Source: Anaerolineales bacterium
GTDB taxonomy: Bacteria; Chloroflexota; Anaerolineae; 4572-78; NAK82
DNA length: 5,393 bases
Assembly (NCBI GenBank): GCA_024643945.1
Contig: JAHELX010000089.1
Coordinates: forward strand, 8,661 to 14,053
Direction: 5' to 3'
Part shown: one piece after another, positions 1-5,393 of the stretch
Numbering within the stretch: position 1 is the stretch's first letter
How the letters are laid out: each line of letters opens with the position of its first letter
The notes under the pieces: model-generated
Databases searched by the model: none
What the model saw: only the letters and a program-made list of their open reading frames with translations
What the model was told of the DNA's origin: nothing
Made by a program: the position numbers and the translations under genes

Positions 1-2366
1 TTCGCTTCCACTTCCCCGTTCCAGCGCCAGTTCAGAATCTCGGGTAACTCTTCGTCGTGCTCCTGGATATAGGCCCGGTGCGCGGTGAGGCGTTCCTCGA
101 ATTTGTCAATAACGCCCCCGGCCCGGGAGCGCAAGCGGGTTGCCCGGTGCAAAGCGGCAATGGCCAGGTGGTAACGGCTCATCTGGTTGAGCACCAGCAT
201 GTCAAAGGGAGTGGTGGTGCGCCCCTCTTCGATGTAGCCGTGCACGTGAAACCGGCCGGGATTGGGACGGTGATACACCAACTCGTGGATCAGACGCGGG
301 TAACCGTGGAAAGCGAAGATGACTGGCTTGTCTTCAGTGAACAGCTCGACGAATGCTGCATCGTCCAGGCCGTGGGGGTGGTCGTGGTGAGAGACGAGAG
401 TGAAAAGGTCGACCACATTCACCACCCGCACCCGCAGTTCAGGCAACTCGCGCCGCAGCAGCCACGCCGCGGCCACGATCTCCTCGGTCGGCACGTCGCC
501 GGCCGCGGCCAGAACCACGTCGGGATCGCCTCCATCATTGCTGGCCCAGTCCCACACCGAGGCACCGCGTGCGCAGTGTTCTCGCGCGGCGTCCATGTCC
601 AGCCACTGCGGGATCATCTGCTTGGAAGCGACGATGAGGTTGACATAACCCCGGCTGTTCAGGCAGTGATCCACGACCGAGAGCAGGCAGTTGGCGTCAG
701 GGGGAAGGTAGATGCGTGCCACAGATGCCTTCTTGTTCGCCACGTTATTGATGAAGCTGGGTACCTGGTGGGTGTAACCATTGTGATCCTGTCGCCAGAC
801 GTGCGAAGTGAGCAAGTAGTTGAGCGAAGCCAGCGGTTTGCGCCAGGGTATCTCCTGCGAGACCTTGAGCCACTTGGCGTATTGGTTCAGCATTGAGTCA
901 ACAATAGGGATGAACGCCTCGTAGCAGGCAAACAGCCCGTGGCGACCGGTCAGCAAATAGCCTTCCAGCCAGCCCTGGCAGGTGTGCTCGCTCAGGATTT
1001 CCATGATCCGCCCACCTCGCGAAAGATACTCGTCCGTTTTCACCAATGTCCACATGAACGCCCGTTCGGTCGCCTCGAACATGTGCTCCATGCGGTTGGA
1101 GGTAGTCTCATCCGGGCAGAAGAAGCGGAAATTCCGGGTGTCCTCATTGGCGCGGAACACATCCCGCAGGTATTTGCTCAGGTTCCGGGTCCCCTCGGCC
1201 TTTACCTGACTGGGAGCCGGTACTGCCACCGCGTACTCCGTATAATCCGGCAGTTGTAGCGGGACCAGGAGTTGACCTCCGTTGGCGTAAGGGCTCATGC
1301 CGATTCGCAAATTACCATCGGGGCAGATGGCGGTTACCTCAGGCATGGGCCGGCCGCTGGGCTGAAACAGTTCCTGGGGTCGATAACTGCGCAACCACGT
1401 CTCCAGGACCTTGAGATGGTCAGGATTCGTCGCCGGATCCATGATGGGAACCTGGTGGGCATGGAAGGTGCCCTCGATAGGGACGCCATCCAGGCTTTTA
1501 GGACAGGTCCAGCCCTTGGGCGTGCGCAGGATGATCATTGGCCAGGCCGGACGCACCAGCATCTCCCCGACGCGTGCCCTTTCCTGGATGGCGTGGATTT
1601 GAGCGTAGGCCCAATCCATAGCCTCCCACATATCCGGATGCACCGATTCGGGCTCATCGCCCGCCACCATGCGTACCTGGTAGCCATAGCCGGTAAACAA
1701 GCGTTCCAATTCCGTATCTGTCATGCGTCCCAACAGGGTAGGACCGGAGAGCTTGTAGCCATTCAAGTGCAGGATGGGGAGCACCGCACCGGAGGTACAG
1801 GGGTCCAGGTACTTGTTGGAATGCCAGGCTGCCGCCAGCGGGCCAGTTTCGGCCTCCCCGTCACCTACGACACAGGCCACAATCAGATCCAGATTGTCGA
1901 GCGCTGCCCCGTAGGCGTGAGAAAGGCTGTAACCCAACTCGCCACCTTCGTGGATCATGCCCGGGGTTCCAGGAAACAGGTGGCTGGGCATCCCGTAGGG
2001 CCAGGAAAACTGGCGTTCGAGACGCCTCAGGCCGGCTACGTCGAAGGTGAGATCAGGATAGTATTCGCCCAGGGTTCCTTCCAGATACAGGTTGGCAAGA
2101 ATAGCCGGCGCGCCGTGCCCCGGCCCGACGATGAGCAAGATAGAGGCATCTGTATCTTGTATCAAACGGTTCAAGTGGGCGTAGACCAGGTTCAGCCCGG
2201 GCTGAGTCCCCCAATGGCCGAGCAGGCGGGGCTTGATGTGCTCGGGCGCGAGCGGCTCTTGCAAGAGGGGATTTTCCTTCAGATAGAGTTGGGCTGCACC
2301 CAGATAGTTAGCTGCACGCCAATAGGCGTCAAGCTGTTTCAGACGTTCCTGTGATACTTGAGTCAT
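1..2366 (-). CDS. xfp: Phosphoketolase (xylulose-5-P/fructose-6-P), C-terminal end cut by window
   Basis: Cytoplasmic thiamine-diphosphate enzyme that uses phosphate to split xylulose-5-phosphate (often also fructose-6-phosphate) into acetyl-phosphate plus glyceraldehyde-3-phosphate or erythrose-4-phosphate. I translated the minus strand by hand: 788 codons with no stop or frameshift, running off the left edge. Family members are about 790-825 residues, so only a few residues should be missing. Visible motifs: GHWGT (50-54), GPGHG (81-85), SHLFPGTPG (128-136), the signature EGGELGY (140-146), the ThDP-binding GDGEAETGP (168-176), [14 protein letters not shown] (418-425), HNGYTHQ (528-534) and FHGYP (686-690). 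H51, H84, H129, E420 and H528 appear to match cofactor or substrate contacts of characterised phosphoketolases (from memory). Order is XFP N-terminal, central and C-terminal domains. One oddity is DNLDL at 157-161, where the family usually has Pro at residue 159. I chose the ATG at 2366 because it lies 6 nt after AAAGGAG; the adjacent ATG at 2369 would be only 3 nt away. Substrate preference cannot be told from sequence. Confidence 0.97.
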   Translation of the reverse strand, partial: MTQVSQERLKQLDAYWRAANYLGAAQLYLKENPLLQEPLAPEHIKPRLLGHWGTQPGLNLVYAHLNRLIQDTDASILLIVGPGHGAPAILANLYLEGTLGEYYPDLTFDVAGLRRLERQFSWPYGMPSHLFPGTPGMIHEGGELGYSLSHAYGAALDNLDLIVACVVGDGEAETGPLAAAWHSNKYLDPCTSGAVLPILHLNGYKLSGPTLLGRMTDTELERLFTGYGYQVRMVAGDEPESVHPDMWEAMDWAYAQIHAIQERARVGEMLVRPAWPMIILRTPKGWTCPKSLDGVPIEGTFHAHQVPIMDPATNPDHLKVLETWLRSYRPQELFQPSGRPMPEVTAICPDGNLRIGMSPYANGGQLLVPLQLPDYTEYAVAVPAPSQVKAEGTRNLSKYLRDVFRANEDTRNFRFFCPDETTSNRMEHMFEATERAFMWTLVKTDEYLSRGGRIMEILSEHTCQGWLEGYLLTGRHGLFACYEAFIPIVDSMLNQYAKWLKVSQEIPWRKPLASLNYLLTSHVWRQDHNGYTHQVPSFINNVANKKASVARIYLPPDANCLLSVVDHCLNSRGYVNLIVASKQMIPQWLDMDAAREHCARGASVWDWASNDGGDPDVVLAAAGDVPTEEIVAAAWLLRRELPELRVRVVNVVDLFTLVSHHDHPHGLDDAAFVELFTEDKPVIFAFHGYPRLIHELVYHRPNPGRFHVHGYIEEGRTTTPFDMLVLNQMSRYHLAIAALHRATRLRSRAGGVIDKFEERLTAHRAYIQEHDEELPEILNWRWNGEVEA

Positions 2367-2372
2367 CATATT

Positions 2373-2379
2373 CTCCTTT
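2373..2379 (-). promoter_or_regulatory. Shine-Dalgarno of the phosphoketolase gene
   Basis: The minus strand reads AAAGGAG here, a strong Shine-Dalgarno. It decides between two adjacent ATG codons: the gap is 6 nt to the ATG at 2366 and 3 nt to the ATG at 2369, which favours 2366. The octamer array ends one base upstream of this site, so array length does not affect SD-to-start spacing. Confidence 0.85.
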
Positions 2380-2380
2380 G

Positions 2381-2452
2381 TACCAGTCTACCAATCTACC
2401 AATCTACCAATCTACCAATCTACCAATCTACCAATTTACCAATTTACCAGCA
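2381..2452. repeat. Intergenic tandem array of an 8-bp unit (TACCAATC), about 9 copies
   Basis: Nine consecutive 8-bp units on the + strand: TACCAGTC, then five perfect TACCAATC copies (2389-2428), then two TACCAATT (2429-2444), and a decayed TACCAGCA. In the transcript the unit reads GATTGGTA. The array fills most of the 90-nt gap between the ATPase stop codon and the phosphoketolase start, and it abuts the phosphoketolase Shine-Dalgarno. Variants sit at the edges and perfect copies in the middle, the pattern expected from slippage or unequal exchange. The unit is not self-complementary, so it should not fold into a strong hairpin. With GG every 8 nt, a weak two-layer quadruplex in the RNA is conceivable but speculative. 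It is not CRISPR: there are no spacers. Function is unknown. Confidence 0.97.
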
Positions 2453-2456
2453 CTTC

Positions 2457-5000
2457 TTAACCCCCGTGGGGATGAAGCGGCTCCTGGATGCGCTCCAGGA
2501 AGGACTTATGATGTTTCCCGCTCAATCTCAAGTGATGGTAAACTTGCAGCTTGGCCCAGTCCTCGATGAATACCCAGACCAGGCAGTACCCCCAGACCAT
2601 CCCGACGTAAATCCAGGGAATGCGGGTCACAAGCAGCCCCAAGCCCACAATCAATGCCGCCAGTGTCTGAGTGCAGACTATGGCGATTAAAAGCACAGGA
2701 GCGGGATAGGGCTTGCTCAGGAAGGGGCGTTTGGTGCGGGCCACGAACAGCGTCAGGTGGCCGGCCACCGCCAGCTTGAGATAAATCAAGGACTGAATCT
2801 GAGGTATGTCGAGTTTGAGCACCATCTCGGCGATGAGCAACATCCCGAAGGTTTCGACCACCCCGATCAGGCCCAGGACCGTCGCGACCGTGAGTACCCG
2901 GCGCATCTCCCAGCGCACCGGTTTGGGGTCCAGCCAGGTGTTGTCGTAGGCGATGGTCATAATGGGCAGGTCGTTGAGCAGGGCCAGCAGGATGATCATA
3001 ATGGCGGTGATGGGGTAGAAGTTGAAGACGATCATAGCCAGCACCACGAAGAACATGATGCGGATGGTCTCGATGATGCGATAAATGGCGTAGCTGTTCA
3101 TGCGCTCGAAGATCTTGCGTGCCTCCTCCACCGCCTGGACGATGACCGAGAGGCCGGGGGCCGTCAAGACCAGGTCGGCTGCGGCCCGGGCGGCGTCGGT
3201 GGCGCCGCTGACTGCCACGCCGGTGTTGGCCTGCTTGAGGGCGGGCGCGTCGTTGACACCATCGCCGGTCATACCGACGATGTGCCCCCGATCCTGGAGC
3301 GCCTGCACAATCTCGAACTTGTGTTCGGGAAAGACCTGGGCAAATCCATCCGCCGCCTCAATCTGCTTGGCTACTTTTGCAGAGATATGCCCCTCTTCAG
3401 ATGTTTCCTTGAAGAGCTCATCGGCCAGGTGGATGTTAGTCCCCAGCCCCAACTGAGAAGCGATTTGCTTGGCGATGGCCAGGTTGTCCCCGGTCACCAT
3501 CTTGACCTGGACGCCGTGTTCCTCGGCGTGTTGGATCGTCTCGGCCGAGTCTTCGCGCGGCGGGTCGAACAGGGGCAAGATACCCAGGAATTGCCAGGTC
3601 TCCTTGCCGTCGCTGCGAGCCACGCCCAGGGTGCGGTATCCTTGCCGGGCGAACTCGTCCACCTTGGCGTTTACCCGGTCTACGAAGTCCGCCTGCGGGT
3701 GGCACATCTCCAGGATGACCTGGGGGGCTCCCTTGGTGACCTGGAAGGAATGGCCATCCGGTCCTTTGACCTCGGCCTCGGTGCGCTTGTGCACCGGGTC
3801 GAAGGGGACGAAATCTGTCGGAGTGTAGCGCTCAAACGCCTGGGAGTCCTCGATCCCGGCGAAGACCGCCATGTCGATGGCGTCCCGATCCTCGAGCTTG
3901 GAGGCCAGCGCCCCGGCCAGGATCAGCTCCTGAGCGTCCTTTGCCCCGAAGAGGGCTGGCTCCCCCAGGGTGAGCTGGTTCTGGGTCAGGGTGCCGGTCT
4001 TGTCCGAGCACAGGATGTCCATACCGGCCATTTCCTCGATGGACTCCAGCCGGGTGACGATCGCCTTCAGCCTGGCCAGGTCGACGGCGCCGATGGCCAT
4101 TGTCACCGAGAGGACGGCTGGCATGGCGACCGGGATGGCGGCCACGATCAGGATCAGGGCGAACTGGATCAGGGTCAGGGCGGAAGCGCCCCGGAAGAGC
4201 ATAGCCATGATGAGGATAGCCGCCAGGCCCAGGCTGATGTAGATCAGGTAATCGCCGATGGTGAGCACTGCTTGCTGGAAGTGGGAGACCGACTTGGCGC
4301 TGGAGACCAGCCGGGCCGTTCGGCCGAAGAAGGTGTTCTCCCCGGTGGCGACCACCAGGCCGGCCATCTCCCCCTGCTTGGCGACCGAGCCGGAGTAGGC
4401 TTCATCCCCCGGCTTCTTGTCTACCGGCAGCGACTCGCCGGTCAGAGCCGACTGATCCACGCTGAGGTAGTCGCCCTCGGCCAGCTTCACGTCGGCCGGG
4501 ATGATGTCGCCCAATCGCAGCCGGATGATGTCTCCGGGGACCAGGGTGGTGGCATCCACCTCACCCCACTTCCCATCGCGTTTGGCGCGGGCTCTGAGGG
4601 CGAGCTGCTTCTTTAGAGCCTCCACGGCGTTGGCCGCCTGATATTCCTGCCAGAAGCCCACCACGGCGTTGAAAATGAGCAACACCAGGATGATGATCAG
4701 GTCCGCCCAGTGGCGCAGCAACGCGGATAGGACCGCGGCCACCTCGATCATCCAGGGGATGGGTCCCCAGAAATAGGAGAGGAATTTGAGGATGGGGTTG
4801 ACCTTCTCCTCGACGATTTCATTGCGTCCGTACTGGGCCAGGCGGCGTTCTGCTTCGGCCTGGCTGAGGCCATCCATCGAGGTATCCAGTTTCTGCCACC
4901 ACTCCGAAAGGGGCACAGCCTCCGCTTTCCCGTTTGCTGATTCGGATATTTTGGTTTTAGTGTCAGATTGGTTGCGTGTTTGAGGGATCATTGTATTCAT
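2457..5000 (-). CDS. P3A-type plasma-membrane H+-exporting P-type ATPase, complete
   Basis: Membrane pump that couples ATP hydrolysis to proton export. It has 847 residues, typical of prokaryotic P3A pumps. Order: soluble N-terminal cation-ATPase region (31-68), M1-M2 (about 70-118), actuator domain with TGES (187-190), M3-M4 (about 248-305, with the IPVAMP turn at 289-294), phosphorylation motif CSDKTGTLT with D333 as the phosphorylated Asp, nucleotide-binding KGAP (423-426), TGDN (503-506), hinge TGDGVND (578-584), and M5-M10 (about 637-813). Residues matching the proton-path triad of plant AHA2 are present: N111 (AHA2 N106) in M2, R647 (R655) in M5 and D677 (D684) in M6, within LLNDLPIMTI. 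This supports H+ rather than Ca2+ or Na+/K+ transport. After M10 only about 34 residues remain, so the long autoinhibitory R domain of plant pumps is absent. The ATG at 5000 follows GGGAG by 6 nt. A paralogue's end lies upstream and a phosphoketolase downstream, all on the same strand. Substrate assignment rests on family residues, not on experiment. Confidence 0.97.
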   Translation of the reverse strand: MNTMIPQTRNQSDTKTKISESANGKAEAVPLSEWWQKLDTSMDGLSQAEAERRLAQYGRNEIVEEKVNPILKFLSYFWGPIPWMIEVAAVLSALLRHWADLIIILVLLIFNAVVGFWQEYQAANAVEALKKQLALRARAKRDGKWGEVDATTLVPGDIIRLRLGDIIPADVKLAEGDYLSVDQSALTGESLPVDKKPGDEAYSGSVAKQGEMAGLVVATGENTFFGRTARLVSSAKSVSHFQQAVLTIGDYLIYISLGLAAILIMAMLFRGASALTLIQFALILIVAAIPVAMPAVLSVTMAIGAVDLARLKAIVTRLESIEEMAGMDILCSDKTGTLTQNQLTLGEPALFGAKDAQELILAGALASKLEDRDAIDMAVFAGIEDSQAFERYTPTDFVPFDPVHKRTEAEVKGPDGHSFQVTKGAPQVILEMCHPQADFVDRVNAKVDEFARQGYRTLGVARSDGKETWQFLGILPLFDPPREDSAETIQHAEEHGVQVKMVTGDNLAIAKQIASQLGLGTNIHLADELFKETSEEGHISAKVAKQIEAADGFAQVFPEHKFEIVQALQDRGHIVGMTGDGVNDAPALKQANTGVAVSGATDAARAAADLVLTAPGLSVIVQAVEEARKIFERMNSYAIYRIIETIRIMFFVVLAMIVFNFYPITAIMIILLALLNDLPIMTIAYDNTWLDPKPVRWEMRRVLTVATVLGLIGVVETFGMLLIAEMVLKLDIPQIQSLIYLKLAVAGHLTLFVARTKRPFLSKPYPAPVLLIAIVCTQTLAALIVGLGLLVTRIPWIYVGMVWGYCLVWVFIEDWAKLQVYHHLRLSGKHHKSFLERIQEPLHPHGG

Positions 5001-5006
5001 GATGTT

Positions 5007-5011
5007 CTCCC
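5007..5011 (-). promoter_or_regulatory. Shine-Dalgarno of the complete ATPase gene
   Basis: The minus strand reads GGGAG, 6 nt before the ATG at 5000, and this favours that start over the in-frame ATG three codons later. The site survives just outside the inserted element: the target duplication begins 3 nt further upstream, at 5015. Confidence 0.8.
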
Positions 5012-5014
5012 TTA

Positions 5015-5022
5015 CTCAATTC
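5015..5022. repeat. Left copy of the 8-bp target-site duplication
   Basis: CTCAATTC lies immediately outside the left inverted-repeat end of the 131-bp element. An identical copy lies immediately outside the right end (5154-5161). The match stops exactly at 8 bp on both sides (A against C before it, G against A after it). This position and length are as expected of a duplication made by transposase. Confidence 0.82.
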
Positions 5023-5153
5023 GTAACTACTCAGCTACCCTTGCGAAGATTGCGAATGACTTGGCTAACAGGGCAGTTTTCGGTAGGCTAAGGCATCTTC
5101 TCTCTGAAAACTCTCACCAATCTTCGCAAGGGTTATCTGGCATGAGTAGTTGC
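5023..5153. mobile_element. Putative 131-bp MITE (non-autonomous, possibly IS66-like)
   Basis: Non-coding element in the gap between the two ATPase genes. The left end reads GTAACTACTCA; the right end read inward is GCAACTACTCA, with one mismatch in 11. After a 3-nt (left) or 9-nt (right) linker both ends continue with the same 16 bases, ACCCTTGCGAAGATTG (5037-5052; complement at 5118-5133). An inner 7-bp inverted repeat, AGTTTTC/GAAAACT (5075-5081, 5106-5112), nests inside. Exact 8-bp direct repeats flank the whole. No significant reading frame lies wholly inside, so movement would need a transposase in trans. IS66-family elements are known for ends beginning GTAA and 8-bp duplications, so that is my best family guess; other families also make 8-bp duplications. 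A transcript crossing it could fold into a long hairpin. Alternative view: a regulatory inverted repeat that did not arise by transposition, but the precise duplication argues against it. Confidence 0.75.
5037..5133. repeat. Perfect 16-bp inverted repeat with nested 7-bp stem, inside the element
   Basis: ACCCTTGCGAAGATTG at 5037-5052 is the exact reverse complement of 5118-5133, separated by 65 nt. Inside, AGTTTTC (5075-5081) pairs with GAAAACT (5106-5112). Together with the outer 9-bp arms AACTACTCA (5025-5033) and TGAGTAGTT (5143-5151), the RNA of either strand could form a long interrupted stem. There is no U-tract after it, so it does not look like a classical intrinsic terminator. Confidence 0.9.
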
Positions 5154-5161
5154 CTCAATTC
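5154..5161. repeat. Right copy of the 8-bp target-site duplication
   Basis: CTCAATTC, identical to 5015-5022, directly outside the right end of the 131-bp element. Part of it overlaps an 11-bp palindrome with a central A, ATTCAATGAAT (5158-5168), which would have been the right part of the original target. Confidence 0.82.
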
Positions 5162-5170
5162 AATGAATCG

Positions 5171-5186
5171 GGCGCGTCACCGCGCC
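5171..5186 (-). other. GC-rich hairpin with GUGA loop holding the stop codon of the upstream ATPase
   Basis: In the transcript the sequence reads GGCGCG-GUGA-CGCGCC: a perfect 6-bp all-GC stem closed by a GNRA-type tetraloop. The UGA stop of the upstream ATPase is the last three loop bases. No U-run follows, so an intrinsic terminator is unlikely. It may be chance in GC-rich sequence, or it may protect the 3' end or affect re-initiation. Confidence 0.5.
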
Positions 5187-5393
5187 GTCCTTGCCAACAG
5201 ACCCTGGTGGTGGGAAAAGACCCGGTACGCCGCCAGTTTCACCCGGTCGTTCACCAGGAACCAGGCCAGGGCATAGCCCCAAACCATCAGCGCCCAGCCC
5301 CAACCGATGGGGGTCATGAACAGGCCGTAGACGACGATCAATGTCGCCAACAATTGCGTGCCCACTACGGCTCCTACCAGGATCGGCGCCGGC
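5177..5393 (-). CDS. P3A-type H+-ATPase, C-terminal end only (start outside window)
   Basis: The last 71 residues of a protein whose start lies beyond the right edge; the frame is open to the window end and stops at TGA (5177-5179). The segment starts PAPILVGAVVGTQ and aligns without gaps through most of its length with M9-M10 of the complete ATPase downstream (PAPVLLIAIVCTQ, residues 766-778). It shares the MVWGY core of M10 and a following D..KL..Y pattern. IGWGWALMVW also resembles the corresponding part of plant P3A pumps such as AHA2 (IGWGWAGVIW). About 28 residues follow the likely end of M10, so again there is no long regulatory tail. It is therefore probably a second, divergent proton-pump gene in tandem, 176 nt upstream of the complete one. 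Whether the missing part is intact, and whether it pumps protons, cannot be judged here. The GTG at 5365 is an internal codon, not a start. Confidence 0.85.
   Translation of the reverse strand, partial: PAPILVGAVVGTQLLATLIVVYGLFMTPIGWGWALMVWGYALAWFLVNDRVKLAAYRVFSHHQGLLARTAR

Noticed and set aside
57..2354. Three + strand open frames (57-896, 939-1259, 1272-2354)
   Set aside because: All are antisense to the phosphoketolase, which reads without interruption on the minus strand with diagnostic motifs. The + strand products resemble nothing.
2381..2452. Possible CRISPR array
   Set aside because: Units are 8 bp, head to tail, with no spacers.
2370..2456. Intrinsic terminator between ATPase and phosphoketolase
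   Set aside because: No GC-rich hairpin followed by a U-tract on the minus strand; the repeat unit is not self-complementary.
2351..2690. Two short + strand frames reading through the octamer array
   Set aside because: Their repeated peptides ([12 protein letters not shown]) come only from translating the tandem repeat, and they continue antisense into the ATPase end. No coding support.
3436..3705. 89-codon minus-strand frame inside the ATPase gene
   Set aside because: It is an out-of-frame overlap within the ATPase nucleotide-binding region, with Arg/Gly/Pro-rich low-complexity composition and no known motif.
2757..4616. Long open frame of 619 codons on the + strand
   Set aside because: It lies wholly opposite the ATPase gene. 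Its translation is rich in D, G, H, Q, E and V runs with no recognisable domain, as expected of the antisense of a GC-rich membrane-protein gene. The minus-strand ATPase has every family motif.
4968..5276. 102-codon + strand frame crossing the ATPase gap
   Set aside because: It spans the insertion element and runs antisense into both ATPase genes. No ribosome-binding site or motif was seen.
5177..5365. Small stand-alone membrane protein starting at the GTG at 5365
   Set aside because: The frame stays open to the window edge and the extra residues (PAPILVGAV) also align with the neighbouring ATPase, so this is the tail of a longer ATPase and not a 62-residue gene.

Overview
This is a compact, moderately GC-rich bacterial window (archaeal origin is not excluded) in which every credible gene reads on the minus strand. 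In transcription order (right to left) it holds the C-terminal end of one plant/fungal-type (P3A) proton-pumping P-type ATPase (5177-5393, cut by the window edge), a complete second P3A H+-ATPase of 847 residues (2457-5000), and a nearly complete thiamine-diphosphate phosphoketolase of at least 788 residues (1-2366, its last few codons lie outside the window). The phylum cannot be fixed from the sequence. The mix of a P3A ATPase pair, a phosphoketolase, short-period intergenic repeats and a small non-coding insertion would fit an environmental lineage such as Chloroflexota, but that is only a guess.

The two gaps between genes carry the most unusual structure. The 176-nt gap between the ATPases contains a 131-bp non-coding element (5023-5153). 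It has inverted-repeat ends, GTAACTACTCA on the left against GCAACTACTCA read inward from the right, followed by a perfect 16-bp inverted repeat. An exact 8-bp direct repeat (CTCAATTC) sits immediately outside both ends. This is the structure of a miniature inverted-repeat transposable element (MITE) with its target-site duplication. The GTAA end and 8-bp duplication resemble IS66-family conventions. Removing the element and one duplication copy leaves a 37-nt gap with an intact Shine-Dalgarno, which suggests the ATPases were a tight tandem pair before the insertion.

The 90-nt gap between the second ATPase and the phosphoketolase is almost filled by about nine head-to-tail copies of an 8-bp unit (TACCAATC on the + strand, GATTGGTA in the transcript). 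The array ends one base before the phosphoketolase Shine-Dalgarno. No convincing intrinsic terminator is visible in either gap, so a three-gene transcript (ATPase, ATPase, phosphoketolase) is plausible.

Functionally, the ATPases would export protons at the expense of ATP. Phosphoketolase splits xylulose-5-phosphate and/or fructose-6-phosphate to acetyl-phosphate, which can yield ATP and acetate. A link between acid-producing carbon metabolism and proton export or pH homeostasis is a reasonable inference from the gene order, not something the sequence proves. I found no evidence of a wholly new biological system. The MITE and the octamer array are the items worth follow-up.
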